DNA of 25,000 nucleotides from positions 97,501 through 122,500 of the forward strand of contig LUCW03002216.1 in assembly GCA_001586965.3 (NCBI GenBank), read 5' to 3'. This document shows positions 10,100-19,750 of this stretch, piece by piece; within the stretch, counting starts at the first letter, position 1, and every line of letters begins with the position of its first letter. The notes under the pieces were generated by a model. The model worked only from the letters and a program-made list of their open reading frames with translations, was not told the DNA's origin and ran no database searches. The position numbers and the translations under genes are program-made. The stretch comes from Sphaeroforma sirkka. Lineage: Eukaryota > Opisthokonta > Ichthyosporea > Ichthyophonida.

Positions 10100-10600
10100 T
10101 ACAATCAAAGGCTGAAGGCTGAAGGCTGATGATCTAGATTGTGGAATTGTTGACTCTGACACTCTGTAGATGGGTTGGGCAAAAAACGTTGAACAAACAG
10201 ATGAATTTTTGTCGAAAACGTTGACGAATTAGAGCTTTTGAGTACAGACTCGATGAAAATTGATGAAAACGTTGACTCGTTGGAACCGATGACTCGATGA
10301 AATTGCCGGAAACGTTGACTTTCTGGAGAGTAGACAATCTCCTCTTAGGTACGGGAACAGGCACCAAAATTTCGCAGGTAAAAATACTCATGAAATTTTC
10401 TTGAAAAAATGCTTTCTGAAGCGGTGTCGACTGTGGCATGGATGCTGGGGGACAGCTCTCTTCTGCGTTGTGGCATAGCAGTGTCGTATTTGTTGTCGTT
10501 TTCGTTGTAGCTACTGAAGCTACGAAGACTGGTGACAATATCTGAGAAAAAAATCGTGTTGCAAAATAGTTGCAACAGGAGCCAAAAAAAATCACAAAAT
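10100..10600. repeat. Degenerate GAAAACGTTGAC repeats, possible retroelement leader
   Basis: Three GGCTGAA units (10108-10130) are followed by spaced copies of GAAAACGTTGAC and ACTCGATGAAA (about 10210-10320), then unique sequence. It lies between the lone LTR-A and the RNase H tail of element 1. It may be untranslated leader of an LTR-A element. Minus-strand frames of 153 and 76 codons over it have no motif. Confidence 0.35.
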
Positions 10601-10784
10601 CACCGACATTCTAGCAAGTCAAAAATCGACGAAAAAAAAATCATGATTGATCTCGCCTACGTCTCCACTCACAACAATCCTGCCGATCTTTTGACTAAAG
10701 CCTGGCCAGACCTAAACATACCCAGTTCCGTGATATGTTAATGTCTGACTAGCCTTCGAACCACGTCTTAGGGTTCCCAGAGGG

Positions 10785-11014
10785 TGTTGAGCACAATGCT
10801 TTCCAAGCTTTCAAGCTTTCTACTTTTAACTCCTCAACCGAGATTTTGAATTACATCAACTTTATTTAACCTAAAACTACTCGTCACATGCGCAATACCA
10901 TGCATTAACTGAGTTTACACCAATATGTTTATAGAATATTAGTTTATTGTAGCTTTTTAGGAAATATTAAATAAAGTTCAGTTCCTATGAAAGAATACTA
11001 GATAGGTTTCTATA
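10785..11014 (+). repeat. 3' LTR of element 1
   Basis: Begins TGTTGAGCACAATGC directly after a CCAGAGGG purine tract and ends CTATA, matching the LTR end at 8495. Only the last 31 bp can be compared between the two ends, so the start is inferred from the TG and the purine tract. Confidence 0.5.
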
Positions 11015-11172
11015 AAAATTGATAAACTGCGCTTATAAGTTGGGCCAAAGAAATTACGAGATTTGGGACCAAACCGACACAATAAAATCGATTTTTTTTC
11101 GACTGAATAAAAAATAAAAAATATTGGTTTAAACACTAGTGGTAAAACCAATATAAGTTCTACCACTGGATG

Positions 11173-11568
11173 TTAGACCAGAACAATGATGGATGTACAT
11201 GCGTATTTACCAAAGTTGAGAGGTGCTCCCTCATTGACGTCTTGCTGTTCCAATGGTTTCATACACTTTGTGTTTGTTGTTAAATGTGGGTTGTGGATGG
11301 GCGTCAGTGTTAGTGAGGGGAAGCCGCGATCTGTGTATGTACTGTCAAGAATAGTGTTAATCGGTTTTCCACTATTGATAAAACAAGTAGCAGTGTTTGG
11401 AATTTTCCTGAAAAAATGATTGGATGTCTTATTTATATTTGGTACACTGTATAGAGCAACTATTGGGTTAGAGTTGTCAGGTTCTTTGATGATCTGGTCA
11501 TCTATTGGTAAAGTATTAGAGTAAATTAAGAAGGAAAACCACCTTTCGGCAGAAAAAATCTCGTTTAT
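11173..11568 (-). CDS. Unidentified 131-codon open frame without ATG start
   Basis: The minus strand is open from an upstream stop at 11569-11571 to TAA at 11173-11175, 131 codons in AT-rich DNA. It contains ERWFSFLIYSNTLPIDDQII, EPDNSNPIVALYSVPNINK and EGAPLNFGKYACTS. It reads like protein (mixed charge, no low complexity). The first Met is far in, so it may be an exon, a gene remnant or part of a retroelement. The frame continues past the stop for another 60 codons of hydrophobic AT-driven sequence that I do not trust. I recognise no family. Confidence 0.35.
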   Translation of the reverse strand: MNEIFSAERWFSFLIYSNTLPIDDQIIKEPDNSNPIVALYSVPNINKTSNHFFRKIPNTATCFINSGKPINTILDSTYTDRGFPSLTLTPIHNPHLTTNTKCMKPLEQQDVNEGAPLNFGKYACTSIIVLV

Positions 11569-11574
11569 TTATCA

Positions 11575-12640
11575 CAGTTTACTACACAAGTTGTAGACCT
11601 CAAATAGGTAACATAGTGCACAACATGTGTATACTATTTATACTAAATAGCTTCAATCCACATCTTGCTTTGGTAGAGGTGTTCTCTTACGAACCTGCCC
11701 TACCTTTCTCTTGTCTTCTGCATGTTCAGTATGGAACAGTTTACATTATAGCTAACCACATTTCATATCTCGTAAATAATCTCTAAATAAATTAAGTATA
11801 TCTTATAGTCTCACGTATTATAATCCCATATATATGAGCTTATTATCTCAGTAGAGTTATTTTTATATTAGAATAAATTCCTTCGGACAGACTGAAAAAG
11901 AGAAACGGTGTACGCATTACAAGAGTATTTTTCATTTTCTCTTCTTATATACAACTTTTCCTTCTAGGCTGAGACATTGCCTATATATAATCCTCTCCGT
12001 ACTGTTTTCGCCGAAAGGATTTTATTTAGTTTTTCGTTGTCGCTCTAATAGAAACAATGACTATGTTTCGTTGGGGCGAATCCGAGAGACTCATAAAATT
12101 CTATCTAGAAAAAAGGGTAAAAAAGAAAAAAGAAAGGAAAAGAAAATACTCTTGATGTCCTTAGTCATTGTATTAACCAATAACTTGCCACTTATCAAGA
12201 ATTACCGACTAGCCTTCATCAGGCTGGCACATCTGGTTGGTAGAAACCTATGTTCGGTTGAGCCATCTCGCTACCGAAGTATTCAGATATAAATATATTT
12301 GGAAAGTAAATATAGTTCTATTATTAGAACTAGTCCAAATCATATTTTTCGCATTTTAATTATACCTTTTAATGGCCTTGTCCAAATATCTGATATGTAA
12401 AATTGAAAAGGTATTTAATTAATAGAACCGTTAAAATCGATTTAAAAAAACTAAGTTTACGTACTTTTAAGAGTACGTTTATATACAAGATTCTAATGTG
12501 GAGGCCCGGCTATTACATGACCACAGTCAGAAAACCTTCATATAAATCGACTCATAAAAGTTGCCAAATATGACCACTTTCATGCCTACTGCCCTAGCCT
12601 TGTCACTTGCGCTCGTCGATAAGTATGGAATAGGCAATTA
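11575..12640. other. AT-rich spacer, no gene recognised
   Basis: About 1 kb of AT-rich sequence. It holds short inverted repeats (CGTACT and AGTACG around TTTAAG near 12458-12475; AATTATACCTTTT matched by AAAAGGTATTTAATT between 12357 and 12421). A 73-codon lysine-rich frame at 12071-12292 looks accidental. Confidence 0.4.
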
Positions 12641-12696
12641 AGTCATCTGCAAGCCCGAAATAAACACCGACAACAGCGACGGTGAGAGTTACATAG

Positions 12697-12900
12697 GCAG
12701 CGATTGAACGAGAATCAGATAGTCACGCACCACTGACTATCCTAGAAGTTAATACACCCAACGATGCAGATCCACACCTAGTGCGCGTCTGGCAATCTTT
12801 GTCAATGATCCCAGAAGACAAGAAAGAAGTTGATAGAGTTTTAGAAAATTCGCGACTCATACAATGTGCGATTAAGCTACAGAAAATCGAAATAGAATAG
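12697..12900 (+). pseudogene. Unidentified coding-like fragment
   Basis: A frame of 67 codons with no ATG runs from AAIERESD through VNTPNDADPHLVRVWQSL and PEDKKEVDRVLEN to a TAG at 12898-12900. Just upstream, in another frame, KPEINTDNSDGESYIG also looks coding. The stop lies only 8 bases before the third LTR-A copy. It could be the end of a gene or an old transposon fragment; no family recognised. Confidence 0.3.
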
Positions 12901-12908
12901 TATCGGAG

Positions 12909-13080
12909 TGTTAGAGTAATATGTAGTAGTCTTTAAGTAAATTAATACAAATGTATGCAATTACTTCTGACCTCACCTTTGCTTTTATATCTATGGTATG
13001 TGTGCTAGTGTTCAGCCGCTTGGGCTGGCCAGGGACCTCATATGGGCAGTATGAGAAACCTTCTGCAGAATAATTTTGCA
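12909..13080 (+). mobile_element. Truncated third copy of LTR-A
   Basis: Starts TGTTAGAGTAATATG and aligns to the first 180 or so bases of the other LTR-A copies (GTGTGTGCTAGTGTTCA, GGGCTGGCCAGGGA, TATGAGAAACCTTCTGCAGAA). It is more diverged than the other two and lacks the 3' half, so it is probably the oldest. No internal region follows; a MITE lies 40 bases downstream. Confidence 0.7.
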
Positions 13081-13123
13081 TACAATTCTTTGGTTCATGG
13101 ATGCATGTAAAATTAACGACTTA

Positions 13124-13220
13124 GGCGGTTCCAAGTGGAAATTTGGTTCAAAAGAGCCCTTCCTCCCACTTTTTTTTTTTAATTGTATTCGCCTGAAACA
13201 AATCTTCACTTGGAACCGCC
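13124..13220. mobile_element. 97-bp MITE, PIF/Harbinger-like, TTA target duplication
   Basis: Terminal inverted repeats of 27 bp match at 24 positions: GGCGGTTCCAAGTGGAAATT at the left end (13124-13150) against the complement of the right end (13194-13220). Both ends are flanked by TTA (13121-13123 and 13221-13223). A 3-bp TWA duplication and G-rich termini are typical of PIF/Harbinger elements. At 97 bp it cannot encode a transposase, so it is non-autonomous. The interior has a pyrimidine-rich run. Confidence 0.8.
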
Positions 13221-13277
13221 TTACTGGTACCTTTTATGCGTGATATTGTAAAAGTTACACATCTGTGAGACATTTGT

Positions 13278-13448
13278 TTAAGAATTCAAGTTTAGATTTT
13301 GTGGATTGGTGAGAAATTCTGGGGGCTGGTATTTTTCGGTGCCCCCGAATCCTCCACATGGTACTTTCGTTTCTTCGCACAATGTTATGGCTTCTCCAAA
13401 GTCCAGTATTCGGACAGGTGACCTCATAGTACTGTTCATCTTAGAAAT
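13278..13448 (-). pseudogene. Protein kinase domain fragment (activation segment), probably one exon
   Basis: The minus strand reads ISKMNSTMRSPVRILDFGEA, then ITLCEETKVPCGGF, GGTEKYQPPEF and LTNPQ before TAA at 13278-13280. DFG is the Mg-binding motif of eukaryotic protein kinases and GTEKYQPPE matches the GT-x-x-Y-x-x-PE end of the activation segment, at the normal spacing. A good 3' splice site precedes it (TTTCTTTTTTTAAAG, ending at 13449), so it is an exon or exon remnant. The catalytic loop (HRD) should be in an upstream exon; the 5' LTR of element 2 begins only 44 bases upstream of this exon, so the retroelement entered the intron. The C-lobe helices are not found downstream, which suggests a broken gene. 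Confidence 0.7.
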
Positions 13449-13491
13449 CTTTAAAAAAAGAAATCAAGATAAAAAATAAAATAGAAAACTA

Positions 13492-13676
13492 TGTTCGGAC
13501 AAAATCATCATTCTGCTCAGATACAATACCAGTTCGGTACTCAGAGGAGGATGGTTCACTGACAGGTGTCATGACCTGTCAAATAAGAGTTCACCAAAGC
13601 AAGTCATGCGTTTATAACTTACTTGTGACTCCATAATCCATATACATAGGAGATGTATATATAACCCTCTGAAACA
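13492..13676 (+). repeat. 5' LTR of element 2
   Basis: Starts TGTTCGGACAAAATCA and ends CTGAAACA. It is shorter than the 3' LTR but shares its start, middle and last bases. Confidence 0.85.
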
Positions 13677-14132
13677 GGTTACGGGCCTCGTTATAGGTTA
13701 AACAGGTTATGGGCTATTTTCTTCTAAATCACCTACTACATATTTTCAGCGAGTATAGTCAACAACACCCAACACGACGTATTCAGCGACCGTCGCCGAC
13801 ATTCTTGATCGTCAGGTACCAAAATTACGCGTAGACGTACAGTAACCATTCATTATGAGGTCTGTCGAAATCTTTTCTGTCCCCGATGCATTCTCTTCCC
13901 TTGAAGATGCACACGAGTTTGCTGCTCGAAACTGGCCAGGCTGTCCCCGGCATGACACTTTCAACGACGCCAATCGATCACGACGTAACATTCACACCCT
14001 CTGTCAGGAGTTCGGATACAATTCTATTGGCATACCCGTTTTGGTGTTCTGGTACTAAAGAGAAACTCGCCAAATGCGAAGCTGATCTTGATGGTACACG
14101 AGCTCAACTCCATGAAGCAGAGGCTTATGTCA

Positions 14133-14470
14133 GCACTGATTACAAATCAAACCTTCGCTCTGCAGAACTCCAAGGTGAACTTGATGACTTACGTGCCGCT
14201 CTCAACAAAGCCAACGACCACATTCGCAGTCTCAACCAAGCCACCAGCACAACGAATAGAACTCCTAAGTCTATTGCTGAGCGCTACAATATCTTATATC
14301 GGCACTGATTACAAATCAAACCTTCGCTCTGCAGAACTCCAAGGTGAGCTTGATGGCTTACGTGCCGCTCTCAACGAAGCCAACGACCACATTCGCAGTC
14401 TCAACCAAGCCACCAACAGAACGAACAAAACTCTTAAGTCTATTGCTGAGCGCTACAATATTACTCTAAA
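14133..14470 (+). repeat. 169-bp tandem duplication in the Gag-like region of element 2
   Basis: GCACTGATTACAAATCAAAC through GAGCGCTACAATAT is present twice (14133 and 14302) with few differences. Each copy encodes a heptad-like helix (RSAELQGELDDLRAALNKAN), so the duplication lengthens a coiled coil. Part of the fossil element. Confidence 0.85.
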
Positions 14471-15084
14471 AACTCAAGGGTTGGCAAATTTTCAGCAACT
14501 GGATCACAGGGCTACGCATGGAATTGGCCCATTTCGGTGTACTTCATCGCTGTCATCCCCTGTGCAACGACCGCAGCGCCGGGGGAGGACCAGATCCCGC
14601 GGCTGACTCGAAACCGTATACTCATTCATTCTATCAGTGACCCCCTACTCAACTCTGTGTACAAAAATTATATGGCCAAAGCACCATACATTTTCTTTGG
14701 TCACATCTGTGTCACCACCAACACGGCTAGTCGTGATCGCTTCTGGGGTGCACTACAGAATCTCACTAGTTTTACATCGACAGGCTCTCCTGATTTACCG
14801 CCAACACTTGATCGATGTTGGTAAAACCATCCCCGACAAATATTTGATTTGCGCTCTTTGACGACACCTACAAGTTACTTCGTGCAGTCATATTTAATCA
14901 CGATATGGATGTCCTCACCATCGATGAGTTCTATATAAAGGTGCTCAAACCTGCTGGTGACAACCAACTTGATTCCTCAACGCCAATTTCCGGACTCATG
15001 GCCTTCAAAACCCATGCTGACCGTGGCAACAAGTGTCAACAACAAAGATGCCACCCCGAGTCGAATGGATCCTTCCGCTCATCG

Positions 15085-15270
15085 CCGCGACCGCCCTAAT
15101 TGTCCTCTCTGTGGCAAACCAGGCCACAGTATTTTCGACTCTCCCGATTCAATCTGCCGTTGTTGTGGTTCAGCCGACCATAAGGGTGATAAATGCCCTA
15201 TTGATCGTTCTACACTTTCGTGTTCCAAATGGAACAAAAGCGGTCACAACAGCACGGCTTGCATCTCCAA
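15085..15270 (+). other. Zinc-knuckle (CCHC) region of element 2
   Basis: The plus strand carries CPLCGKPGHSIFD, CRCCGSADHKGDKC and CSKWNKSGHNSTAC. The middle one is a perfect C-x2-C-x4-H-x4-C knuckle and the others are variants. This is the nucleic-acid-binding nucleocapsid part of Gag, which in the particle packages the RNA. Confidence 0.75.
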
Positions 15271-15967
15271 GTGAAACCACGGGATTCATCACGGCAATAT
15301 CAGCACCAACTACGTTCCAAATAAGAATATTCCCAACGACACTGCAACAACTGCTTCTCCGGACATCTTGTCCTACGGCCCTCCACCAGCATTTTCCCAA
15401 GGATTCCAATATCCCCAATAGAGCGGACATGAATACACTTACTGAACGCCATCGCCTGCAGAGTGCAATATACCAAGATGGGCCCACAGTACCCCTATAT
15501 TTAGCCGAGTCTCTCATTGATTCAGGCGCTATGATTCACAAATATAACACAACCGAAGGTCATACAAACATCCAGCGTGGCAACTTCATAGTCAAATTCC
15601 CGGACAAGTCTTAAATAACGCTACACGCACGAGGTACGCTTCCAGGATTGGGCCAAGTTTTCATCATGCCACGAGCAGCACAAAACATCATATCTGTCGA
15701 CTCCTTCAACGCAACGGTTTCGATGTCAATTTCCCCGCACAAGTTCACGATACGTTACCTACAGAGTGCCACATCATGGGTCCCACAGGTCAGACACATA
15801 CTATTCCAGACGTGAGCGGTCAATACAAAGTAGCTACCTGTCCCACTCGCACCCTCAATTGACACAACGTTTTTGGTCATACGCATCCCCGCGAAACACG
15901 ACCAACCCTTTCGCAAAACAGCATCGATGTTTACGTCACCAAAAGCAACAACACAGACAATTATAAG

Positions 15968-16235
15968 TTGAACCCTACACTCTTCCAGAAACACGTCATT
16001 GAACCTTTCGGTATCGTCGATATCGATTTGTTTGCCTGTGCAAATAATGCACAAGTTACAAACTATTGTAGTTTGGAACCAGAAGCTCCACTTCGTGACG
16101 CTTATAGCCAGTCTTGGAATCAGCTGAAGTTCCATATCTACGCCAACATACCGTTCACTAAAAAGAACTGGGCTGCCACGCTCAACAAACTGGACACCGA
16201 AAATGGATTGGTTACTGTCGCCTTTCCTCTGGCTC
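15968..16235 (+). other. DIRS-type (methyltransferase-like) domain within element 2
   Basis: The frame contains NPTLFQKHVIEPFG, DIDLFACANNAQVTNYCSLE, APLRDAYSQSW and YANIPFTKKNW. The succession F-x-x-x-x-x-x-FG, DLFA-x-x-x-N-x-Q, S-x-x-P, DA-x-x-x-x-W, Y-x-N-x-PF resembles the segment after RNase H in DIRS and related tyrosine-recombinase retroelements, described there as a Dam-like methyltransferase domain. In this element it lies between the protease-like part and the RT, where Copia elements normally carry the integrase. It ends at the border of the nested solo LTR. The resemblance is from memory of the motif, not a search. Confidence 0.45.
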
Positions 16236-16694
16236 TGTTAGCGTGCGGTGTGGGGGACTAATAGTAAAGTGCTAGTCTATCTAAAGTATGGTGCATTCGA
16301 ATGAATTTATTTATGATCTCACCCTCAGTTATATACTGATGGTGTTTGTACTAGTCTTCAACCACTTGGGTTGGCCAGGGTAAAAACTCATATGATCAGT
16401 ATGAGAAACCTTATGCAGAACACTTTAGCACTCGGATATATTTTCTAGAAATAAATACATAATATTCTCTGTTACTACACTCAGTCTCGGACCTCGGCTC
16501 TCGGCTAGCCGGTGGCCGGTATTTTATAAATAGAATAATCTGAGAAGAAGTCTCAAATTACTCTAACGTTCTCTTAGGCTGACCCACCTATACTTATATT
16601 AATTTGAGAATAAGTCCCAAATTAATCTCGGGCTGACGACGTAAACCGTTATTAACGTATATAAAAATACGCCTCCTACTGTAGTCTCTCAACA
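16236..16694 (+). mobile_element. Solo LTR-A nested in element 2
   Basis: Begins TGTTAGCGTGCGGTGTGGGG and ends TCTCTCAACA, so it has the TGTT...AACA ends of a Copia-type LTR. GGCTC precedes and GGCTT follows it, a 5-bp target duplication with one mismatch. It has the TATAAATA box and the CTCGGACCTCGGCTCT block of the other LTR-A copies, plus an internal stretch with a second AAATTA tract not present in the copy at 9702. A solo LTR left after LTR-LTR recombination is the simplest reading. Confidence 0.85.
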
Positions 16695-17529
16695 GGCTTC
16701 AGGGGAGTCATCGCAAGCTATTTCTGATAATGCTGCACGCTCTACTGATTCCAGAGAGAGCCCACCCCTTACACCTGCCCCGCATCTGCCTCCTGCCGTC
16801 TCACCACATGCCCCACCAGGTCCTGTTTGCTCCTCACCTCCGCGGTTTAGCACTATGGAAGACAGTCACAATACCGCTCTTCAATCCCATATCGCCAACC
16901 ATCCAACGTCACGTACGCTCCGTGCGTTACTATTGGACCCTCTTTCCAACACCGGCATCCTCAATGAGCTTGAATTACCATCTAACATGCGTATGACCCG
17001 TACTCGTGCCCGACAAATGAATGAGCATAATGCCGCCATCGCCGATCAGCTCAACTGTATTACCAGTCCCACTCGTCCAGCTACCAGTCATATCCATTGG
17101 TCTCAGGACAGAAAATTCTGGCTTTACTGCTCCTGTCATGACCACACTTGCCGATGGCATCGTGCCTCTAGACACGTCTGGCAAAAAATACGTCTCAAGG
17201 AAGAATATGATAGTTCTCTTCACCATCTTCGTTCGTGCACAACGTCAAAACAAGGATGACAAAGCCTTTCGCCGGGCTGCTATGACGCACGCTCGCTCTA
17301 GCACCAACAAAGCCCTCAAATCGATTGCTAATCAGCCTCCACAACTTACACTTGGGCCGGAGCCTCCCGACGACATACCAATCCGTATTCACACGACACC
17401 ACCTCCACCGCCAAGACCACGCCGTCCACCTGATCGCACTGTCGATGAACTCTACAGGATATGCGCAACAATACATATTAATCCACTTACCCCACAGTCC
17501 ATCAAAGCGGCTCTCCGTGGCACAGATGC

Positions 17530-18295
17530 TCCTCTGTGGCGCGAGGCTATCGACGGCGAGCTACACAGTCCACAACAGACGGCACCTACAACTTGCTTAC
17601 ACCGGATGAAATCCCCGATGACGCCTTCATCATCACTAGCAAGTGGGGGCTTTAAAGTCAAAATGATAGACGGGCTGGTCGATAAATACAAGGCCCGATT
17701 GTGTGCACGTGGTTTCACAAAGACGCAGGGCATTAACTACGATGAAACGTTTACCCCTACATGTTCCCACGAAATACTCCGAACGGTATTAGCGGTCTCT
17801 GCAGTGCAAGGGTGGCATGTTGAACATATGGACGTTGATACTGCTTACCTCTATGCCGATCTCGACGAGCCCATTTACATGGGCCCGCCGAAGGGTTCCA
17901 GTTCTGTTGGTCTCCCCGACGATTCCATCATGGCTTTGAACAAAAGCCTCTATGGCTTAAAACAGTCCGGACTCCTTTGGCATGCCTTAATCAAATCAAG
18001 CTTTTCGGCATGGGATTTACACAAAGTGCATCTGATCCTTGCACGTTCATCATCACCGAAGCCAATTTCTCCTATATTGTTCTACTATATGTTGATGACC
18101 CTATTATTTGTGGCAAACGGGAAAGCGACGTCCCGCACTTCAAAACACTACTCCAGATTGAGCTTAGTTGTAAAGATTCAGGTCATCCACACTGGCTCCA
18201 TGGTGTGCGTGTACCTACCACGGCCGATTCCATTAGCCTCGTACAGGATCATTACGTCGCAGATGCACTCGCACAAATAAAACACAATACATGAT
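17530..18295 (+). other. Copia reverse transcriptase region of element 2
   Basis: WREAIDGEL (start of Copia RT), YKARLCARGFTKTQGINYDE, ETFTPTCSHEILRTVLAV, HVEHMDVDTAYLYADLDEPI and NKSLYGLKQSGLLWHALI follow each other in one frame. The YVDD active-site motif occurs further on in another frame (VLLYVDDPIICG). This is diagnostic of Ty1/Copia. It is a broken copy. Confidence 0.9.
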
Positions 18296-18316
18296 ACACT
18301 ACCGGTTTTAGGGGAG

Positions 18317-18597
18317 TGTTTGGACAAAATCAGTACTGCCATCATTCTGCTCAGATACAATACCAGTTCGATACTCAGAGGAGGATGGTTCTGACAGGTG
18401 TCATGAGGTGTCAAAACATGGTTAACTGACAGGTATTATGACCTGTCAAATAAGAGTTCACCATAACAAGTCATGCGTTTATAACTTACGTGTGACTCCA
18501 TAATCCATATGCATAGGAGATGTACATATAACCCTACGTAGAGGTCTAAATAAAGTTACTCTCTACTTAATATATTATGGTTCTATTTGTTGAAACA
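18317..18597 (+). repeat. 3' LTR of element 2
   Basis: Starts TGTTTGGACAAAATCA and ends TTGAAACA. Compared with the 5' LTR it holds an internal repeated TGACAGGTGTCATGA-like motif and a longer 3' end. AACTA follows directly. Confidence 0.85.
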
Positions 18598-18602
18598 AAC
18601 TA

Positions 18603-18837
18603 AACTCTGAAGACCAATGGCCAGTGTTGACCCTGTTTTGTACCTGCAATCTATTGGGTACTGTGAGTAGTATAGAGAGACAGATATCAAATATTAGTAC
18701 TTTTCTTTTTTTCTGCGTTAAAAGAATCCGCAAGCAAGAAAGATTGTATATTCTATATTGGTAAATATAGTACACCTGTATCTCCTATTTTTCGGTTGTA
18801 TTATGTAGCAGTGTAGGATACAATCACTTACAGAGAT
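18603..18837. other. Spacer right of element 2, nothing recognised
   Basis: AT-rich. If the kinase fragment at 13278-13448 was part of a spliced gene, its upstream exons would lie on this side on the minus strand, but I see no HRD catalytic loop here. Confidence 0.4.
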
Positions 18838-18838
18838 A

Positions 18839-18870
<32 letters not shown>

Positions 18871-18929
18871 TATATATATATATATATATTAATATACACA
18901 CACACACACACACACACACACTCACTCAC

Positions 18930-19012
<83 letters not shown>

Positions 19013-19013
19013 G
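18838..19013. repeat. Compound microsatellite CA / TA / CACT / CT / CA / TA
   Basis: Runs of CA, TA, CA, CACT, CT, CA and TA follow one another without unique sequence. The arrangement is roughly mirror symmetric about the CT run. Confidence 0.95.
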
Positions 19014-19207
19014 TCTAAGTGATGAATGTGATGCCACGTATAGCACACTATCATATTCGAATACGATCAAAAGTTTATACGAACTAGGAGAATACTGTAG
19101 CTTAATACAATAATCAAGCGCACAGAATAGTGTGAGCGATCATACATTATACACGGTTTGGAAAATAGGTGCGTATACACAAAATATCAAGAGCTAGATT
19201 GCGATAA

Positions 19208-19465
19208 CAAGGGCATCGATTAGTAATTAATGCTGATGCATTACAGAATATAAAGTCATATAATGATATATCTCTTTCGTATGCACGTTCTCGATATAAA
19301 ACGACGGTTGGAGAGATTGAACGACTATTTATACCTGGACCAATCAGTGAGGCAACTGTTAGTGTGTGTTTGAAGGGTTGTACAATTATATTTTGGATCC
19401 TCCCAAAGTTGAGTGTAAAAGTTGTGCCTCGTGTAGACATGCATGTTTATAAACACCTCGTGTGA
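19208..19465 (+). pseudogene. Unidentified coding-like frame
   Basis: 85 codons, no ATG near the start, ending TGA at 19463-19465. It includes NADALQNIKSYNDISLSYAR, TTVGEIERLFIPGPISEATV and LPKLSVKVVPRVDMHVY, which has normal protein composition. A 97-codon frame lies on the other strand (19147-19440), so the strand is uncertain. About 130 bases further, NICEHCDFEFKKMNHINIH reads as a C2H2 finger (C-x2-C-x12-H), and MQLADSFKKV opens a 61-codon frame at 19751. I read the region as one decayed gene of unknown type. Confidence 0.3.
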
Positions 19466-19750
19466 AACATATTACAAAGACCATATTAATATCTGCGATT
19501 GTTTGTGCACGAATGTATTGAAAGAGTCAATTATACTTGCTACTCTTGTCAGAAGTGATTTTGTTACAGGTGGTCGCATCTACTAACTCTATAAATATCC
19601 AATTCGAGATGGAAATGATTTTAATATTTGTGAACACTGTGATTTTGAATTCAAGAAGATGAACCATATCAATATTCACGGTGCATAAGATTTGATGGTA
19701 GCGATCTAGTACCATATAGAACACAACATACGTATAAGGAGTTCATACTG

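Larger units (their letters stand above)
8465..11014 (+). mobile_element. Copia-like element 1, relic
   Basis: Fossil. A 31-bp sequence beginning CCTATGAAAGAATA and ending CTATA occurs at 8465-8495 and 10984-11014 with three differences. I take these as the matching 3' ends of the two LTRs. GGTTATGG follows the first as a primer-binding-site-like sequence. Recognisable parts in order: Gag (8500-9153), a nucleocapsid-like and protease-like stretch (9160-9690), a lone LTR of another family inside it (9702-10085), an RNase H tail with YVSTHNNPADLLTKAW (10640-10740), then CCAGAGGG before TGTTGAGC at 10785 as polypurine tract and 3' LTR start. It is broken at several places and incomplete. The 5' LTR is represented only by its end. 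Confidence 0.7.
13492..18597 (+). mobile_element. Copia-like element 2 with LTRs and AACTA target duplication
   Basis: Fossil. LTRs at 13492-13676 and 18317-18597 are flanked by a perfect 5-bp duplication AACTA (13487-13491 and 18598-18602). GGTTACGGGC follows the 5' LTR as primer site; TTTTAGGGGAG precedes the 3' LTR as polypurine tract. Parts in order: coiled-coil Gag-like region (13855-14610), three zinc knuckles (15085-15270), protease-like segment around LIDSGAMIHKY (15500-15610), a DIRS-type domain (15968-16235), a nested solo LTR-A (16236-16694), and a Copia reverse transcriptase (17530-18295). In my hand alignment the two LTRs differ by fewer than ten substitutions over about 175 positions plus a few length differences, so insertion is fairly recent. 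The coding part is broken at many places. Confidence 0.88.

Noticed and set aside
10134-10595. 153-codon minus-strand frame
   Set aside because: Low-complexity Ser/Phe/Lys text opposite a repeat-rich retroelement leader; no motif.
13319-13346. GGGGGC...GCCCCC hairpin as a terminator or MITE
   Set aside because: It lies within the kinase coding frame (Gly-Gly and Pro-Pro codons) and has no target duplication.
17195-17733. 93-codon minus-strand frames opposite the RT region
   Set aside because: Shadows of the plus-strand Copia RT.
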